A DNA stretch of 64,000 bases, from positions 372,001-436,000 of the forward strand of contig NZ_AQUZ01000001.1 of assembly GCF_000372465.1 (NCBI RefSeq), written 5' to 3'. This stretch comes from Kribbella catacumbae DSM 19601. GTDB taxonomy: Bacteria > Actinomycetota > Actinomycetes > Propionibacteriales > Kribbellaceae. The notes under the pieces were generated by a model. The model searched no databases. It was not told where the DNA came from and saw only the letters and a program-made list of their open reading frames with translations. The position numbers and the translations under genes were made by a program. This document shows positions 51,365 to 60,476 of this stretch, piece after piece (the stretch's first letter is position 1; the number at the start of each line of letters is the position of its first letter).

Positions 51365-54300
51365 GGTAGAACCCCGGGACGACCAGCAGGTTGAGCAACG
51401 TGGCCGTGATCAAGCCGCCGATGATGACCACCGCCATCGGGTGCTCGATCTCCTGGCCCGGGATCGACCCGGTCACCAGCAGCGGGATCAGCGCGAGCCC
51501 GGTGGTCAGCACCGTCATCATGATCGGCACCAGCCGTTCCTTCGCGCCCTGGATCACCAGCTCGGGCCCGAACGGCACGCCCTCTTCCTCCTCCAGATGC
51601 TTGCAGTGACTGATCAGCATGATCCCGTTCCGCGCCACGATCCCGAACACGGTCAGGAACCCGACCAGTGAACCCAGCGTGATCACCTTCGACCCCAGGT
51701 ACGCCGCGATCAGCCCACCGACCAACGCGATCGGCAACGTCACGAACGTCAGGATCGCCAGCCGCCAGCTCCGGTACGACGCCTGCAACAGCAGCAGGAT
51801 CCCGATGCCGGCCGCGATCGCGAAGATCAGCAGGCGTTGCTGGGCCGCCTGTCGCTCGGCGTACTCGCCGAGCATCTCCGTGCGGAATTCCAGCGGCATC
51901 TCCACCTGTTCGAGCCGCTTCTCGATGTCCGCGACCACGGATCCCAGGTCACGGGTCCCGTCGAGTTCGGCGCCGACGTCGATGTTGCGGAACAGATCCT
52001 CATGCTGGACCACGTTCGGCACCGACACGATGCTGATGTCGGCCACCTCCCTCAGCCGCACATGGCCGCCGCCAGGCTTGTCGATCAGCAGGTTCTGCAG
52101 ATCGGTGACGCTGCGTCGCTTCTCCGGTGGGGTCCAGATCTGGACGTCGTAAGCCTTGCCGGCGGTGTAGAGGTCGCCGGCCTCCTCGCCGGCCATCAAC
52201 CAGGCGGCTGCGCGCCGGACGTCACCGGGTTTGAGACCGTACTTCCTCGCGGCCTCGAGATCGACCTCGACCCGGATCTGCGGAATGGCGTCCTGGAAGT
52301 CGGCGCTGTGATCGCCGACCCCCGGGACCTCGCCGACGATCTTGTTGATCTCCTCGGCCTTCGCCCGGAGGGTCTCCAGATCCGGCCCGAAGATCCGGAT
52401 CGTGATCGGGTCGCTGGTCCCGGTCAGCACCTCCCGGATCCGTTCCTTCAGATAGGTCAGCACGTCGCGGAACACCCCGGGATAGCCGTCGACGGTCTGG
52501 CGGACACTGTTCACCGTCTCGTCGTAGTCGACCGACTTGTCGACGCTGATCCAGTTCTCCCCGAAGTACACGCCGTGCGGCTCGTCGCCGAAGAACGCGT
52601 TCCCGATGTGCGACCCAGCGTTGCGCACGCCAGGGATCGTCAGCAGCTCGGCGTTCACCTGTTTCGTCGTCCGGACCTGTTCCTGCAGGGAGATGTCGGG
52701 CTTACCGAGCCAGTGCATCAGGAAGTCGCGTTCCTTGAAGTTCGGCAGCAGCGACTGACCGAGCAGCGGCACCACCACGAGCCCGAGGGCCGTGGCGAGA
52801 GCGACCGCGACGTACCCGCGGCGCGGGCGCTTCACCATCCGGGTAAGAACCCATTCGTAGCCACGCTTCATCGGCGGGACGAGTGGCGACTCGCGGTGGG
52901 CCAGCGACTTCGGGCTGCGGAAGAAGATCAGCGCCAGCGCGGGCGTGACCGTCAGCGCGACCAGCATCGACGCGCCCAGGGCGAGTGCGTACGCCACCGC
53001 CAACGGGCGGAAGAAGGCCCCGGACAGCCCCGCGAGCAGGAAGATCGGCGCGATCGCGACGATCTCGATCAGGGTCGCGTAGACGATCGCGGCCCGGACC
53101 TCCATCGACGCCTCCAGGATGATCTTGGCCGTCGACTTGGTGCTGCCCTCCTGGCGATGCTGACGCAACCGGCGGACGATGTTCTCGATCCCGATGATGG
53201 CGTCGTCGACGATGTCGCCGAGGGCTATCACGAAGCCGGCCAGCACCATCGTGTTGATCGTCGCACCTTGGAGGGTGAGCACGAGCAACGCGGTGAGCAG
53301 CGACAACGGGATCGCCACGACGCTGATGACCGCCGTCCGCCAGGAGTACAGGAACAGGGCGAGCATCGCGATCATCAGCAGCGCGCCGAGGATCAGCGAC
53401 CGGGTCAGGTTGTCGATCGCGTCCTCGATGAAGGTCGCGGGCCGGAAGATCGCGGAGTCGACGGCGATCCCCTGCAGACCGGGACGCATCTCCGCGAGTG
53501 CCTCCTCGACTCCCCTGGTGACGTCCAGGGTGTTGGCCCACGGCAACTTCTCGACGATCATCATCAGGCCGTCGCCCTCGTTGATCACCGCGTCACCGAT
53601 CAGCGGCTGGTGATCGCGGACCAGGTTCGCCACATCGCTGAGCTTGATCTGCCGGCCGTCGAGGGTCTGGATCGGCAGGTTGGCCAGGTTCTCGTGGGAC
53701 ACGATCGGCGTGACATGGCGGATTCCGGTCCGTCCGGTCGCGCTGTCGACGAAGCCGCCGCGCCCGATGAAGTTGCCGTCGGAGTACTGCTGCAGGCCGG
53801 CGTCCAGCGCGTTCGAGGTCGTCGTCATCACCCGATCCAGGGTGACCTTCTGACTGGCCATCCGTTCGGGGTCGGCCTGCACCTGGAGCATCTCCAGCCG
53901 TTCGCCCCAGATCGGCACGTTGGCGACGCCGGGCACCTGGAGCAGCCGGGCCCGGATCTTCCAGTACGCCGTCATCGACAGATCCATCATGTCCAGTTGA
54001 GGATCCGTCGTGGACAGGCCGATCTTCAGCACCCGGCTGGTCGCCGACAGCGGCTGGAGCATGACCGGCGGCGCCGCCCAGGTCGGCAGCTTCGGCGTGA
54101 TCGCCGCGATCCGCTCCGCGACGTTCTGGCGCGCGGTCAGCAGATCCGTACCCTCGTCGAAGAGCAGCACGACCTGCGACAGCTGCTCGACCGACCGGGA
54201 CCGGACGGTGTTGACGCCGGGAATCGCGGTCAGCGACTGCTCCATCGGAACCGTGATCAGCTCTTCCACCTCGGTCGGTCCCAGCCCGATGGCGATGGTG

Positions 54301-54446
54301 TGCACCTCGACCTTCGGTGGGGCGAACTCGGGAAAGACGTCAACCGCCGACTTGCCGAGCTGCTGGACCCCGAAGAACATCAGGAACGCAGTCAGGGCCA
54401 CCACGAGGAACCGGAACCTTAGACTCGACGCAACGATCAAACGCAT
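51315..54446 (-). CDS. RND-family efflux pump A (heavy-metal-efflux type, CusA/CzcA-like)
   Basis: 1043 residues from ATG 54446 (GTG 54449 just before is possible). Full RND layout: N-terminal helix, large porter domain with FPEFAPPKVEVHTIAIGLGPTEVEELITVPMEQ, helix bundle, second porter domain, closing helices. In the fourth helix VDDAIIGIEN (413-422) keeps D414 and E421, at the places of CzcA D408 and E415, so proton coupling looks possible; the place of CzcA D402 is Ala408. Such pumps normally form tripartite complexes in Gram-negative bacteria, exporting metals. Here there is no outer-membrane channel gene. Follows the adaptor-like lipoprotein after 37 bases. Confidence 0.9.
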   Translation of the reverse strand: MRLIVASSLRFRFLVVALTAFLMFFGVQQLGKSAVDVFPEFAPPKVEVHTIAIGLGPTEVEELITVPMEQSLTAIPGVNTVRSRSVEQLSQVVLLFDEGTDLLTARQNVAERIAAITPKLPTWAAPPVMLQPLSATSRVLKIGLSTTDPQLDMMDLSMTAYWKIRARLLQVPGVANVPIWGERLEMLQVQADPERMASQKVTLDRVMTTTSNALDAGLQQYSDGNFIGRGGFVDSATGRTGIRHVTPIVSHENLANLPIQTLDGRQIKLSDVANLVRDHQPLIGDAVINEGDGLMMIVEKLPWANTLDVTRGVEEALAEMRPGLQGIAVDSAIFRPATFIEDAIDNLTRSLILGALLMIAMLALFLYSWRTAVISVVAIPLSLLTALLVLTLQGATINTMVLAGFVIALGDIVDDAIIGIENIVRRLRQHRQEGSTKSTAKIILEASMEVRAAIVYATLIEIVAIAPIFLLAGLSGAFFRPLAVAYALALGASMLVALTVTPALALIFFRSPKSLAHRESPLVPPMKRGYEWVLTRMVKRPRRGYVAVALATALGLVVVPLLGQSLLPNFKERDFLMHWLGKPDISLQEQVRTTKQVNAELLTIPGVRNAGSHIGNAFFGDEPHGVYFGENWISVDKSVDYDETVNSVRQTVDGYPGVFRDVLTYLKERIREVLTGTSDPITIRIFGPDLETLRAKAEEINKIVGEVPGVGDHSADFQDAIPQIRVEVDLEAARKYGLKPGDVRRAAAWLMAGEEAGDLYTAGKAYDVQIWTPPEKRRSVTDLQNLLIDKPGGGHVRLREVADISIVSVPNVVQHEDLFRNIDVGAELDGTRDLGSVVADIEKRLEQVEMPLEFRTEMLGEYAERQAAQQRLLIFAIAAGIGILLLLQASYRSWRLAILTFVTLPIALVGGLIAAYLGSKVITLGSLVGFLTVFGIVARNGIMLISHCKHLEEEEGVPFGPELVIQGAKERLVPIMMTVLTTGLALIPLLVTGSIPGQEIEHPMAVVIIGGLITATLLNLLVVPGFYLRFAKRRRERLEAMAA

Positions 54447-54486
54447 CACTGCACCGCCCCCCTTTCTCTGTCGCCTGGTCGGCGGT

Positions 54487-54915
54487 TCAGTGACCGATCT
54501 CTTCTTCGACGCCGTACAGCGAAGGCACGCCGACGGTGGCCACCTTGGTGCCGGCGGCCGGACCGCTCAGCAGGTAGGCGAGGTCGCCGGCCTGCCGCTG
54601 GATCTTGATCTCGTGGCGGATGAACACACCTGTCTCGGGGTTCGTGTAGACCCACCACTTCCCCTTCGGGTCCACGAACACCGCGGCGGACGGGACAACC
54701 AGCAGGTTCGCCGACTTCTTGACCGGTGCGGTCTCGAGGGCGATCCGCTTCAGCGCCTCCGCTTCCAGGATGACCCGCGGACGGTCGCTGCCGGCCACTT
54801 CCTCGATATGGGCGGGCTCGTGGCTGACGGCGTACTTGTCCGTGACCGTCCCACCGCAGGAGGAGACGAGCAGGACGGTGATCAGTCCCGCGGCCGCGCG
54901 ACCCTTCCTACGCAT
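54487..54915 (-). CDS. very short membrane-fusion-protein-like lipoprotein (mini adaptor)
   Basis: 142 residues. Signal with lipobox LLVSSCGG anchors it outside the membrane. The rest matches only the C-terminal membrane-proximal part of RND adaptors: LLVVPSAAVFVDPKGKWWVYTN, GVFIRHEIKIQRQ, YLLSGPAAGTKVATVGVPSLYGVEEEIGH. Coiled-coil hairpin and lipoyl domains, which reach the outer-membrane channel in Gram-negatives, are absent. That fits a monoderm cell. It overlaps the upstream RND gene by 8 bases and precedes the other by 37, so all three are coupled. Confidence 0.75.
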   Translation of the reverse strand: MRRKGRAAAGLITVLLVSSCGGTVTDKYAVSHEPAHIEEVAGSDRPRVILEAEALKRIALETAPVKKSANLLVVPSAAVFVDPKGKWWVYTNPETGVFIRHEIKIQRQAGDLAYLLSGPAAGTKVATVGVPSLYGVEEEIGH

Positions 54916-57900
54916 CGTCCGGCCCCCGTCCCGCCCCTACTCCTGCTTCTTGCGGGGCCGGGACCGGAGTCTCCTCAGGAACCGGTGGCACCGGTTCGTC
55001 GGCCCACATGTCCTGCTCGGCGATCGACCCGAACCGCAGGTAGACGACCGGTACCACGTACAGGGTGACCGCCGCTGCCGTCAGCAGGCCGCCGACCAGC
55101 ACGACCGCCATCGCGTGCAGGAGCTCGAACCCCGGTTCGCCGCCGATGACTACGATCGGCGCGAGCAGGATCATTGCCGCCAGCATCGACATCAGGGCCG
55201 GCGCCATCGCCTGCCGGGTGCCGGCGACGACGAGTTCTGGACCGAACCGCATCCCCTCGTCCCGCTGCAGTCGCTGGTACCGCCGGATCAGCAGGATGAC
55301 CGTCCGTGCGGCGATTCCGAGCACGCCGACCAGTCCGGCGACCGAGCCGAGGCTGAACGTCCGGCCGGTCAGGATGACCGCGGCGACGCCACCCACCAGG
55401 GCCAGCGGCAGTGCCAGGAACGCGATCAGCGCGAGCCGCCAGCTCCCGACGGCCGCCTGCAGCAGCAGGAACACGGCGATGGCGGCGGCGATCGCCAACG
55501 CGATCATCTGCGCCCGGTCGGCCTGCTGTTCCTCATATCCGCCGAGCAGTTCGGCGTGGTGCTCCAGCGGGAACTGCACCTGCGCGAGCCGGCTGCTGAC
55601 GTCGCCGGCGACGTCACTGACGTCGCGCCCGGCCACGTCGGCGATCACGTCGAGGTACGGCGCGACGGCCTCGTGCCGGATCACCGTCGGGTTCGGCACG
55701 ATCTCGACGTTCGCCACGTCACCGAGCCGGACGTGAGTGCCGAACGGCGTGTCGATCAGGAGCTTCTCGATGTCGGTCACGTTCTGCCGGATCTCCGGCT
55801 TGCCCCAGACCACGACGTCGAACACCTTCTGCTGCTCGAACAGGTTGCCGACGGTCAGGCCACCCATCAACGCGGTCGCCGCCCGGCGTACGTCACCAGG
55901 TTTGATCCCGGCTGCCTGGGCCTTGGCGAGGTCGACCTGGACCTGCGCGGTGGGCTCTTCGAGCGCACGGTCGACATTCACCGTGGCCACGCCGTCGATG
56001 CCGGTCATCAGGTTGCCGATCTCGTCGGCCTTGCTGCTGAGCTGGGCAGGATCGTCGCCGTAGATCCGGACCACCAGGTCCTCGCTGGACTGGCCGAGGA
56101 CGTCGGTGACGCGTTCGTCGGAGTAGGTGAGGACGTCGGTCGTCACCCCGGTCAGGCCACGGACCGAACCGCGGATCGAGCTCAGGGTCGCGTCGTAATC
56201 GGCATCCGGTCCGACCTTGACCCAGATCTCGCCCGAGTTGACGTTGACGATCTGGTCCGACGCGATCGCCCGGCCGACCTGGCCGCCGACGTTGACGACA
56301 CCTGGCACGGCGCCGAGTTGCTGGACCGCCTGTTCGGTGATCTCGGTCATCTTCGGCAGCGACGTACCGGGCGGTGCCTCGACATGGACCAGGACGTCGC
56401 GCTCCTTGAGCGACGGCCGCAGCGAGGCGTTCAGTAAGGGCAACGCGATCAGGCCGATCAAGGCGAGGACGCCGGCAACGATCAGGCCGGTCCGTGTGCG
56501 GGTGACCAGGCCGGGAGCCCTGCGATCGTAGCCGCTGGCCAGCTGACGGGAAATCCGCGACTGCCGGCGCTTGCTGCCGGGCATGAGCATCAGGGCGATC
56601 ACAGGTGTGAGGGTCAGGGCGACCAGCATCGACGCCCCGACGGCGAGCAGGTACGAGAGCACCATCGGCGGCAGGAACGCGCCGCCTTCGCCGTTCAGGA
56701 AGAAGAACGGCACTGTCGCCGCGACGACGATGAGGACCGCGTAGAGGATCCCGCCGCGCAATGCGGCGGACTCACTCACGACCGCGAGCGTGGTCGATGC
56801 GCCGTCCTGATCGCGCCGCTCACGAAGCCGGGCACCGAGGCCGTGCGCGTCGGTGATCGCGTCGTGGACGATCGCGGTGAGACCGAGCACGAGCCCGGCG
56901 ACGACCATGAAGTTGATCGGGACGTCCCGCAGATACAGCACCACGGCCGCCACGGCCAGTGGTACCGGGATCGCCACGAGGGCGACCAGCGCGCGGCGCC
57001 AGTCCCAGAAGAGCAGGACGATCAGCAGCAGGAGGAGGACTCCGCCGATCAGCAGTGCCCACTGGAGGTCGCTGAAGGACGACTCGATGAAGGACGCCGG
57101 CCGGTACAGCGACGAGTCGATCTGCAGGCCGCCGAGACCGGGCCGCATCGCCTCCAGCGCGGCCTCGACGTCCTTGGTCACCTGAACGGTGTCGGCGCCG
57201 GGGAACTTCTCCACCACGAGCAGCTGGCACGCCTCGCCGCCCGGGCAGATGGCGTCGCCGATCAGTGGCTGGTGGTTCTCGACCACCTGGGCCACGTCGC
57301 CCAAGGTCTTCGAGGTCGGCCGGCCGGCGGAACTCTCGAGCGGCACCTGGGCCAGCTCGCCGGCGGTCGTGATCGTCTGCTGGTGGAAGATGTCGAGCCG
57401 CTGGTTCACCGTGTCGATGAACCCACCGGTGCCGGGCGTGGACGCCTCCAGGAAGGACAGCGGCGACACCTCGAGCGCGTTACCGCTGGTCTCGATCACG
57501 TCGGCCAGCGTCGTCTTGTTCTGCTGCAGCTGCTGGGGATCGACGAGGACCTGCAGCTGCCGGTCGCGGTAACCCCAGACGGTGACGTTTGCGACGCCGG
57601 GCACCGACATCAGCCGTGGCGTGATCACCCAGCGGGCGAGCACGGACTGGTCGATCGGGGTCAGCGAGTCCGAGGAGATCTTGATCATCGACAGCCGGCT
57701 GGTGGACGACAGCGGCTGGATCATCTGCGGCAGCTTCGACACCTGCGGCAACCCTGCCACGGCGGTTGCCTGGGACAACCGCTCCTGCACGACCTGGCGC
57801 GCGTTCAGCAGGTCCGTGCCCGGCTCGAACGTCATCACGACCGAGGACAGGCCGGGCATCGACACCGACTCGATCTTGTCCAGGAACGCGACACCGGCCA

Positions 57901-58117
57901 GCAGGTCCTGCTCCAGCGGGACGGTGACCATCTGCTCGATCTCTTCGGCCGAGAGCCCGAGCGCCTCGGTCTGGACCTCGACCGTCGTCGGCTTGAACTC
58001 GGGCAACGCGTCCACGCTGGACCGGCCGATCTGGACGATGCCGAGGATCATCACCCCGACCGCTACGGCGACCACCAGCCGCCGGAATTTCAGGCTTGAC
58101 GATACGATCCAACGCAT
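54908..58117 (-). CDS. RND-family efflux pump B, proton-relay residues lost
   Basis: 1069 residues from ATG 58117. Clearly a paralogue of pump A along its length (LPEFKPTTVEVQTEALGLSAEEIEQMVTVPLEQ; GASMLVALTLTPVIALMLMPG). In helix four, however, the aligned segment reads VHDAITDAHG (417-426): His418 and His425 replace the Asp and Glu used for proton transfer, and the -6 site is Gly. Other acids there are D419 and D423. The C-terminus carries an extra acidic/proline tail (EPVPPVPEETPVPAP). It may act as a non-translocating partner in a mixed trimer with pump A. Confidence 0.85.
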   Translation of the reverse strand: MRWIVSSSLKFRRLVVAVAVGVMILGIVQIGRSSVDALPEFKPTTVEVQTEALGLSAEEIEQMVTVPLEQDLLAGVAFLDKIESVSMPGLSSVVMTFEPGTDLLNARQVVQERLSQATAVAGLPQVSKLPQMIQPLSSTSRLSMIKISSDSLTPIDQSVLARWVITPRLMSVPGVANVTVWGYRDRQLQVLVDPQQLQQNKTTLADVIETSGNALEVSPLSFLEASTPGTGGFIDTVNQRLDIFHQQTITTAGELAQVPLESSAGRPTSKTLGDVAQVVENHQPLIGDAICPGGEACQLLVVEKFPGADTVQVTKDVEAALEAMRPGLGGLQIDSSLYRPASFIESSFSDLQWALLIGGVLLLLLIVLLFWDWRRALVALVAIPVPLAVAAVVLYLRDVPINFMVVAGLVLGLTAIVHDAITDAHGLGARLRERRDQDGASTTLAVVSESAALRGGILYAVLIVVAATVPFFFLNGEGGAFLPPMVLSYLLAVGASMLVALTLTPVIALMLMPGSKRRQSRISRQLASGYDRRAPGLVTRTRTGLIVAGVLALIGLIALPLLNASLRPSLKERDVLVHVEAPPGTSLPKMTEITEQAVQQLGAVPGVVNVGGQVGRAIASDQIVNVNSGEIWVKVGPDADYDATLSSIRGSVRGLTGVTTDVLTYSDERVTDVLGQSSEDLVVRIYGDDPAQLSSKADEIGNLMTGIDGVATVNVDRALEEPTAQVQVDLAKAQAAGIKPGDVRRAATALMGGLTVGNLFEQQKVFDVVVWGKPEIRQNVTDIEKLLIDTPFGTHVRLGDVANVEIVPNPTVIRHEAVAPYLDVIADVAGRDVSDVAGDVSSRLAQVQFPLEHHAELLGGYEEQQADRAQMIALAIAAAIAVFLLLQAAVGSWRLALIAFLALPLALVGGVAAVILTGRTFSLGSVAGLVGVLGIAARTVILLIRRYQRLQRDEGMRFGPELVVAGTRQAMAPALMSMLAAMILLAPIVVIGGEPGFELLHAMAVVLVGGLLTAAAVTLYVVPVVYLRFGSIAEQDMWADEPVPPVPEETPVPAPQEAGVGAGRGPDDA

Positions 58118-58223
58118 GATGGTCCCGCCCCTCCCCCATGGGGAGGCAGCACCGAGGGACGTGCACAGCGGACTATGCCGTGCACCGGAATCCCCCGGAC
58201 CGCACCCCCTACCTCAATCCCAT

Positions 58224-58243
58224 GTAGCGGTGATACCGCCTAC
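58224..58243. promoter_or_regulatory. inverted repeat upstream of RND pump B
   Basis: GTAGCGGTGATACCGCCTAC: GTAG-CGGT and ACCG-C-CTAC form arms around GAT with one bulged base. It lies about 110 bases before the pump B start, downstream of the histidine kinase gene, and is framed by TCAA/TTGA. A candidate site for the linked response regulator. Confidence 0.4.
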
Positions 58244-58300
58244 TTGAGCCCCTTAGTCGGAGAGTAAGTCCGAGATGTACTCGCGTCAACGCGCCGGTTC

Positions 58301-59773
58301 TCAGGACTTTCTCAGCGACCCTCGGACATAATTCGCACCGGCCACCGGAAGCCGGACCTGGAACCGGGCACCACCGAGGGGTGAGTAGACGACATCGACC
58401 ACCCCGGCGTGTGCCTTGACGATGTCGGCGACGATGGCCAGGCCGAGGCCGGCACCGCCGTGATCGCGATCCCGGGCGCCGTCGAGCCTGGTGAAGCGTT
58501 CGAAGATCTCCTGCCGCCGCTCGGCCGGTACGCCGGGCCCGTCGTCGTCGACGGTCAGCACCGCCTGGTCGCCCTGGACCGAGAGGCCGACGCGGACCTC
58601 CCGGGTGGCATGCGCGACCGCATTGTCGACGAGGTTGCGGACGAGTTGTTCCAGCAGGAGTCCGTCGCCGGTCACCTGGACCGGCTCAACCGCATGTTTG
58701 TCGACCCGCACCGGACCGCCTGTGGGTGACCGCTCTGAGCCGATGGCGTGGATTCGCCCGCGAGCACCCGCGACGACGGTGTCGACGACGTCGTCCAGGT
58801 CGACCGTCGTCCGCGTCCGGCCCAGGGTGCCGGCATCGGCACGGGCCAGGAGCAACAATTGCTCCGCGAGTTGCTGCATCCGGACGGTTTCGTCGAGCAG
58901 GTCGGCGCTGACGTCTTCCCACTCGACCGGAAGATGGCTGGCCCGGGCGGTCTCGAGTTGCGTCCGCAGGCTGGCGATCGGGCTGCGCAACTCGTGCGCG
59001 GTGTCGGCGATGAACCGGCGCTGGCGTTCCGCGCTGTCCTGCAGGCGGGCGAGCATCGCGTTGACCGTCCGCGCGAGCCGGCCGATCTCGTCGTACTGCG
59101 GCGGCTCGGAGACCCGTCGGTCCAGCCGCCGGCCGGTGATCTCGTCGGCCTCCTGGCGGATCGTCTCGACCGGCGCGAGAGTCCGGCCGAGTACCGTCCA
59201 CATCGCCACCGACAACAGCAGGACGAAGATCGGGATCGCGGCCAGGCCGACCTGGCCGACCAGGACGACGACCTCTTCGATCTCCTCGATCGAGACCGCG
59301 ACGTAGACGGTGGCCGGACCGGACGGAGTCTCGATGCCGTGGGCAACGATGCGGTACGGGCCCGACTCGGCCATCGGCAAGGCGCCGACGCTGATCACCC
59401 GGGTGGACCCGGGTGGCCGGCGGGGCAGGTCGAGGGCGGGCCGGCCGGCGATGTTCGCGCTGGAGACGAGGATCTGGCCGCCGGCGCCGACCACCTGCAC
59501 CAGGTCGCCATCGTGGCCGATGGGGGCGAACGGCGGCAGTGCATCTCCCGCGGCGAGCGCGCCGAGGTCGCGGGCCCGGAGCCGGCTGGCGTCCATCGCC
59601 TCGTCGATCATCACCGCCCGGAGCGTGAGGGCGAACGCCACGCCGCCGACCATCAGGACTACGGCCGTCGCCGCGGCCGCGATCAGCACCATCCGGGTCC
59701 GCAGCGACGGATGCGGCCGCCACCAGGACACCGATCGCCGTGCCGGCTTGGTTCGCCGTGGTGGCTCAGCCAT
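58301..59773 (-). CDS. sensor histidine kinase of the RND cluster
   Basis: 490 residues. Two membrane helices (about 28-52 and 168-196) bracket a 115-residue outer sensor domain. HAMP linker follows (LGRTLAPVETIRQEADEITG), then the H-box with His260 (RFIADTAHELRSPIASL), N-box (EQLVRNLVDNAVAHAT), and G boxes (VDDDGPGVP, GGAGLGLAIVADI). It senses an envelope signal and phosphorylates the adjacent response regulator; the two genes overlap by 8 bases. The sensor part has few Cys/His/Met, so direct metal binding is not obvious. Confidence 0.92.
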   Translation of the reverse strand: MAEPPRRTKPARRSVSWWRPHPSLRTRMVLIAAAATAVVLMVGGVAFALTLRAVMIDEAMDASRLRARDLGALAAGDALPPFAPIGHDGDLVQVVGAGGQILVSSANIAGRPALDLPRRPPGSTRVISVGALPMAESGPYRIVAHGIETPSGPATVYVAVSIEEIEEVVVLVGQVGLAAIPIFVLLLSVAMWTVLGRTLAPVETIRQEADEITGRRLDRRVSEPPQYDEIGRLARTVNAMLARLQDSAERQRRFIADTAHELRSPIASLRTQLETARASHLPVEWEDVSADLLDETVRMQQLAEQLLLLARADAGTLGRTRTTVDLDDVVDTVVAGARGRIHAIGSERSPTGGPVRVDKHAVEPVQVTGDGLLLEQLVRNLVDNAVAHATREVRVGLSVQGDQAVLTVDDDGPGVPAERRQEIFERFTRLDGARDRDHGGAGLGLAIVADIVKAHAGVVDVVYSPLGGARFQVRLPVAGANYVRGSLRKS

Positions 59774-60446
59774 CGCCCACCGGGCCGATCAAGTAGCCGT
59801 GGCCGCGGATCGTCTCGATGGTGGCGGTGCCGAACGGCTGGTCGATCTTGCGGCGCAGATACCCGACATACACCTCGACGACATTCGGCTCCCGGTCGAA
59901 GTCGGCCCCCCAGACATGATCGAGGATCTCGGCCTTCGACCGGGTCTGGCCGACGTTGCGCATCAGGTATTCGAGCAGCGAGAACTCCCGGCGGGTCAGC
60001 TCGATCTCGACCTCGCCGCGATGCACCGTGCACCGCGCGGGATCAAGCTCCAGATCCCCGACCACGAGCGTCGCCGGCCGAGCCGGTGCCCCACGACGCA
60101 GCAGGGCGTTCAGCCGGGCGATCAGCACGAGATACGAGAACGGCTTGCGCAGGAAGTCGTCGGCACCGAGATCAAGCCCGCGGGCTTCGGTGTCGTCGCT
60201 GTCCTTGGCGGTGAGAATCAGGATCGGCGTCCAGTTACCGTCGGCCCGCAACCGCTTGCACACCTCGTACCCAGACAGCCCGGGCAGCATCAGGTCGAGC
60301 ACGATCGCGTCGAACTCCTGTTCCTGAGCGAGCCACAGTCCGGTGTCGCCGTCATGCGCCAGCTCGACGGCGAACCCGTGATCCTCCAGCCCGTGGCCGA
60401 TCGCGCGCGCCAGCCGGCGCTCGTCCTCGACCACCAGGATCCGCAC
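59766..60446 (-). CDS. OmpR/PhoB-type response regulator of the RND cluster
   Basis: 226 residues. Receiver domain: MRILVVEDERRLARAIGHGL (acidic pocket), phospho-acceptor D51 in IVLDLMLPGLSG, LTAKDSDD and K near 101 in DDFLRKPFS. C-terminal winged helix: VEIELTRREFSLLEYLMRNV, RSKAEILDHVWG, NVVEVYVGYLRRKID, IETIRGHGYLI. Directly upstream of and overlapping the kinase gene; likely activates the lipoprotein and/or RND genes. Confidence 0.93.
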   Translation of the reverse strand: MRILVVEDERRLARAIGHGLEDHGFAVELAHDGDTGLWLAQEQEFDAIVLDLMLPGLSGYEVCKRLRADGNWTPILILTAKDSDDTEARGLDLGADDFLRKPFSYLVLIARLNALLRRGAPARPATLVVGDLELDPARCTVHRGEVEIELTRREFSLLEYLMRNVGQTRSKAEILDHVWGADFDREPNVVEVYVGYLRRKIDQPFGTATIETIRGHGYLIGPVGDG

Positions 60447-60476
60447 AGCTCCTGCCCCTCTCAGTTGATCGGCGCG

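Noticed and set aside
51837..54422. 861-codon open frame on the plus strand opposite RND pump A (and similar ones opposite pump B)
   Set aside because: Long antisense frames are common in GC-rich genes. Its translation is rich in Asp, Arg, Gln and His with no domains, and the opposite strand is clearly the RND gene.
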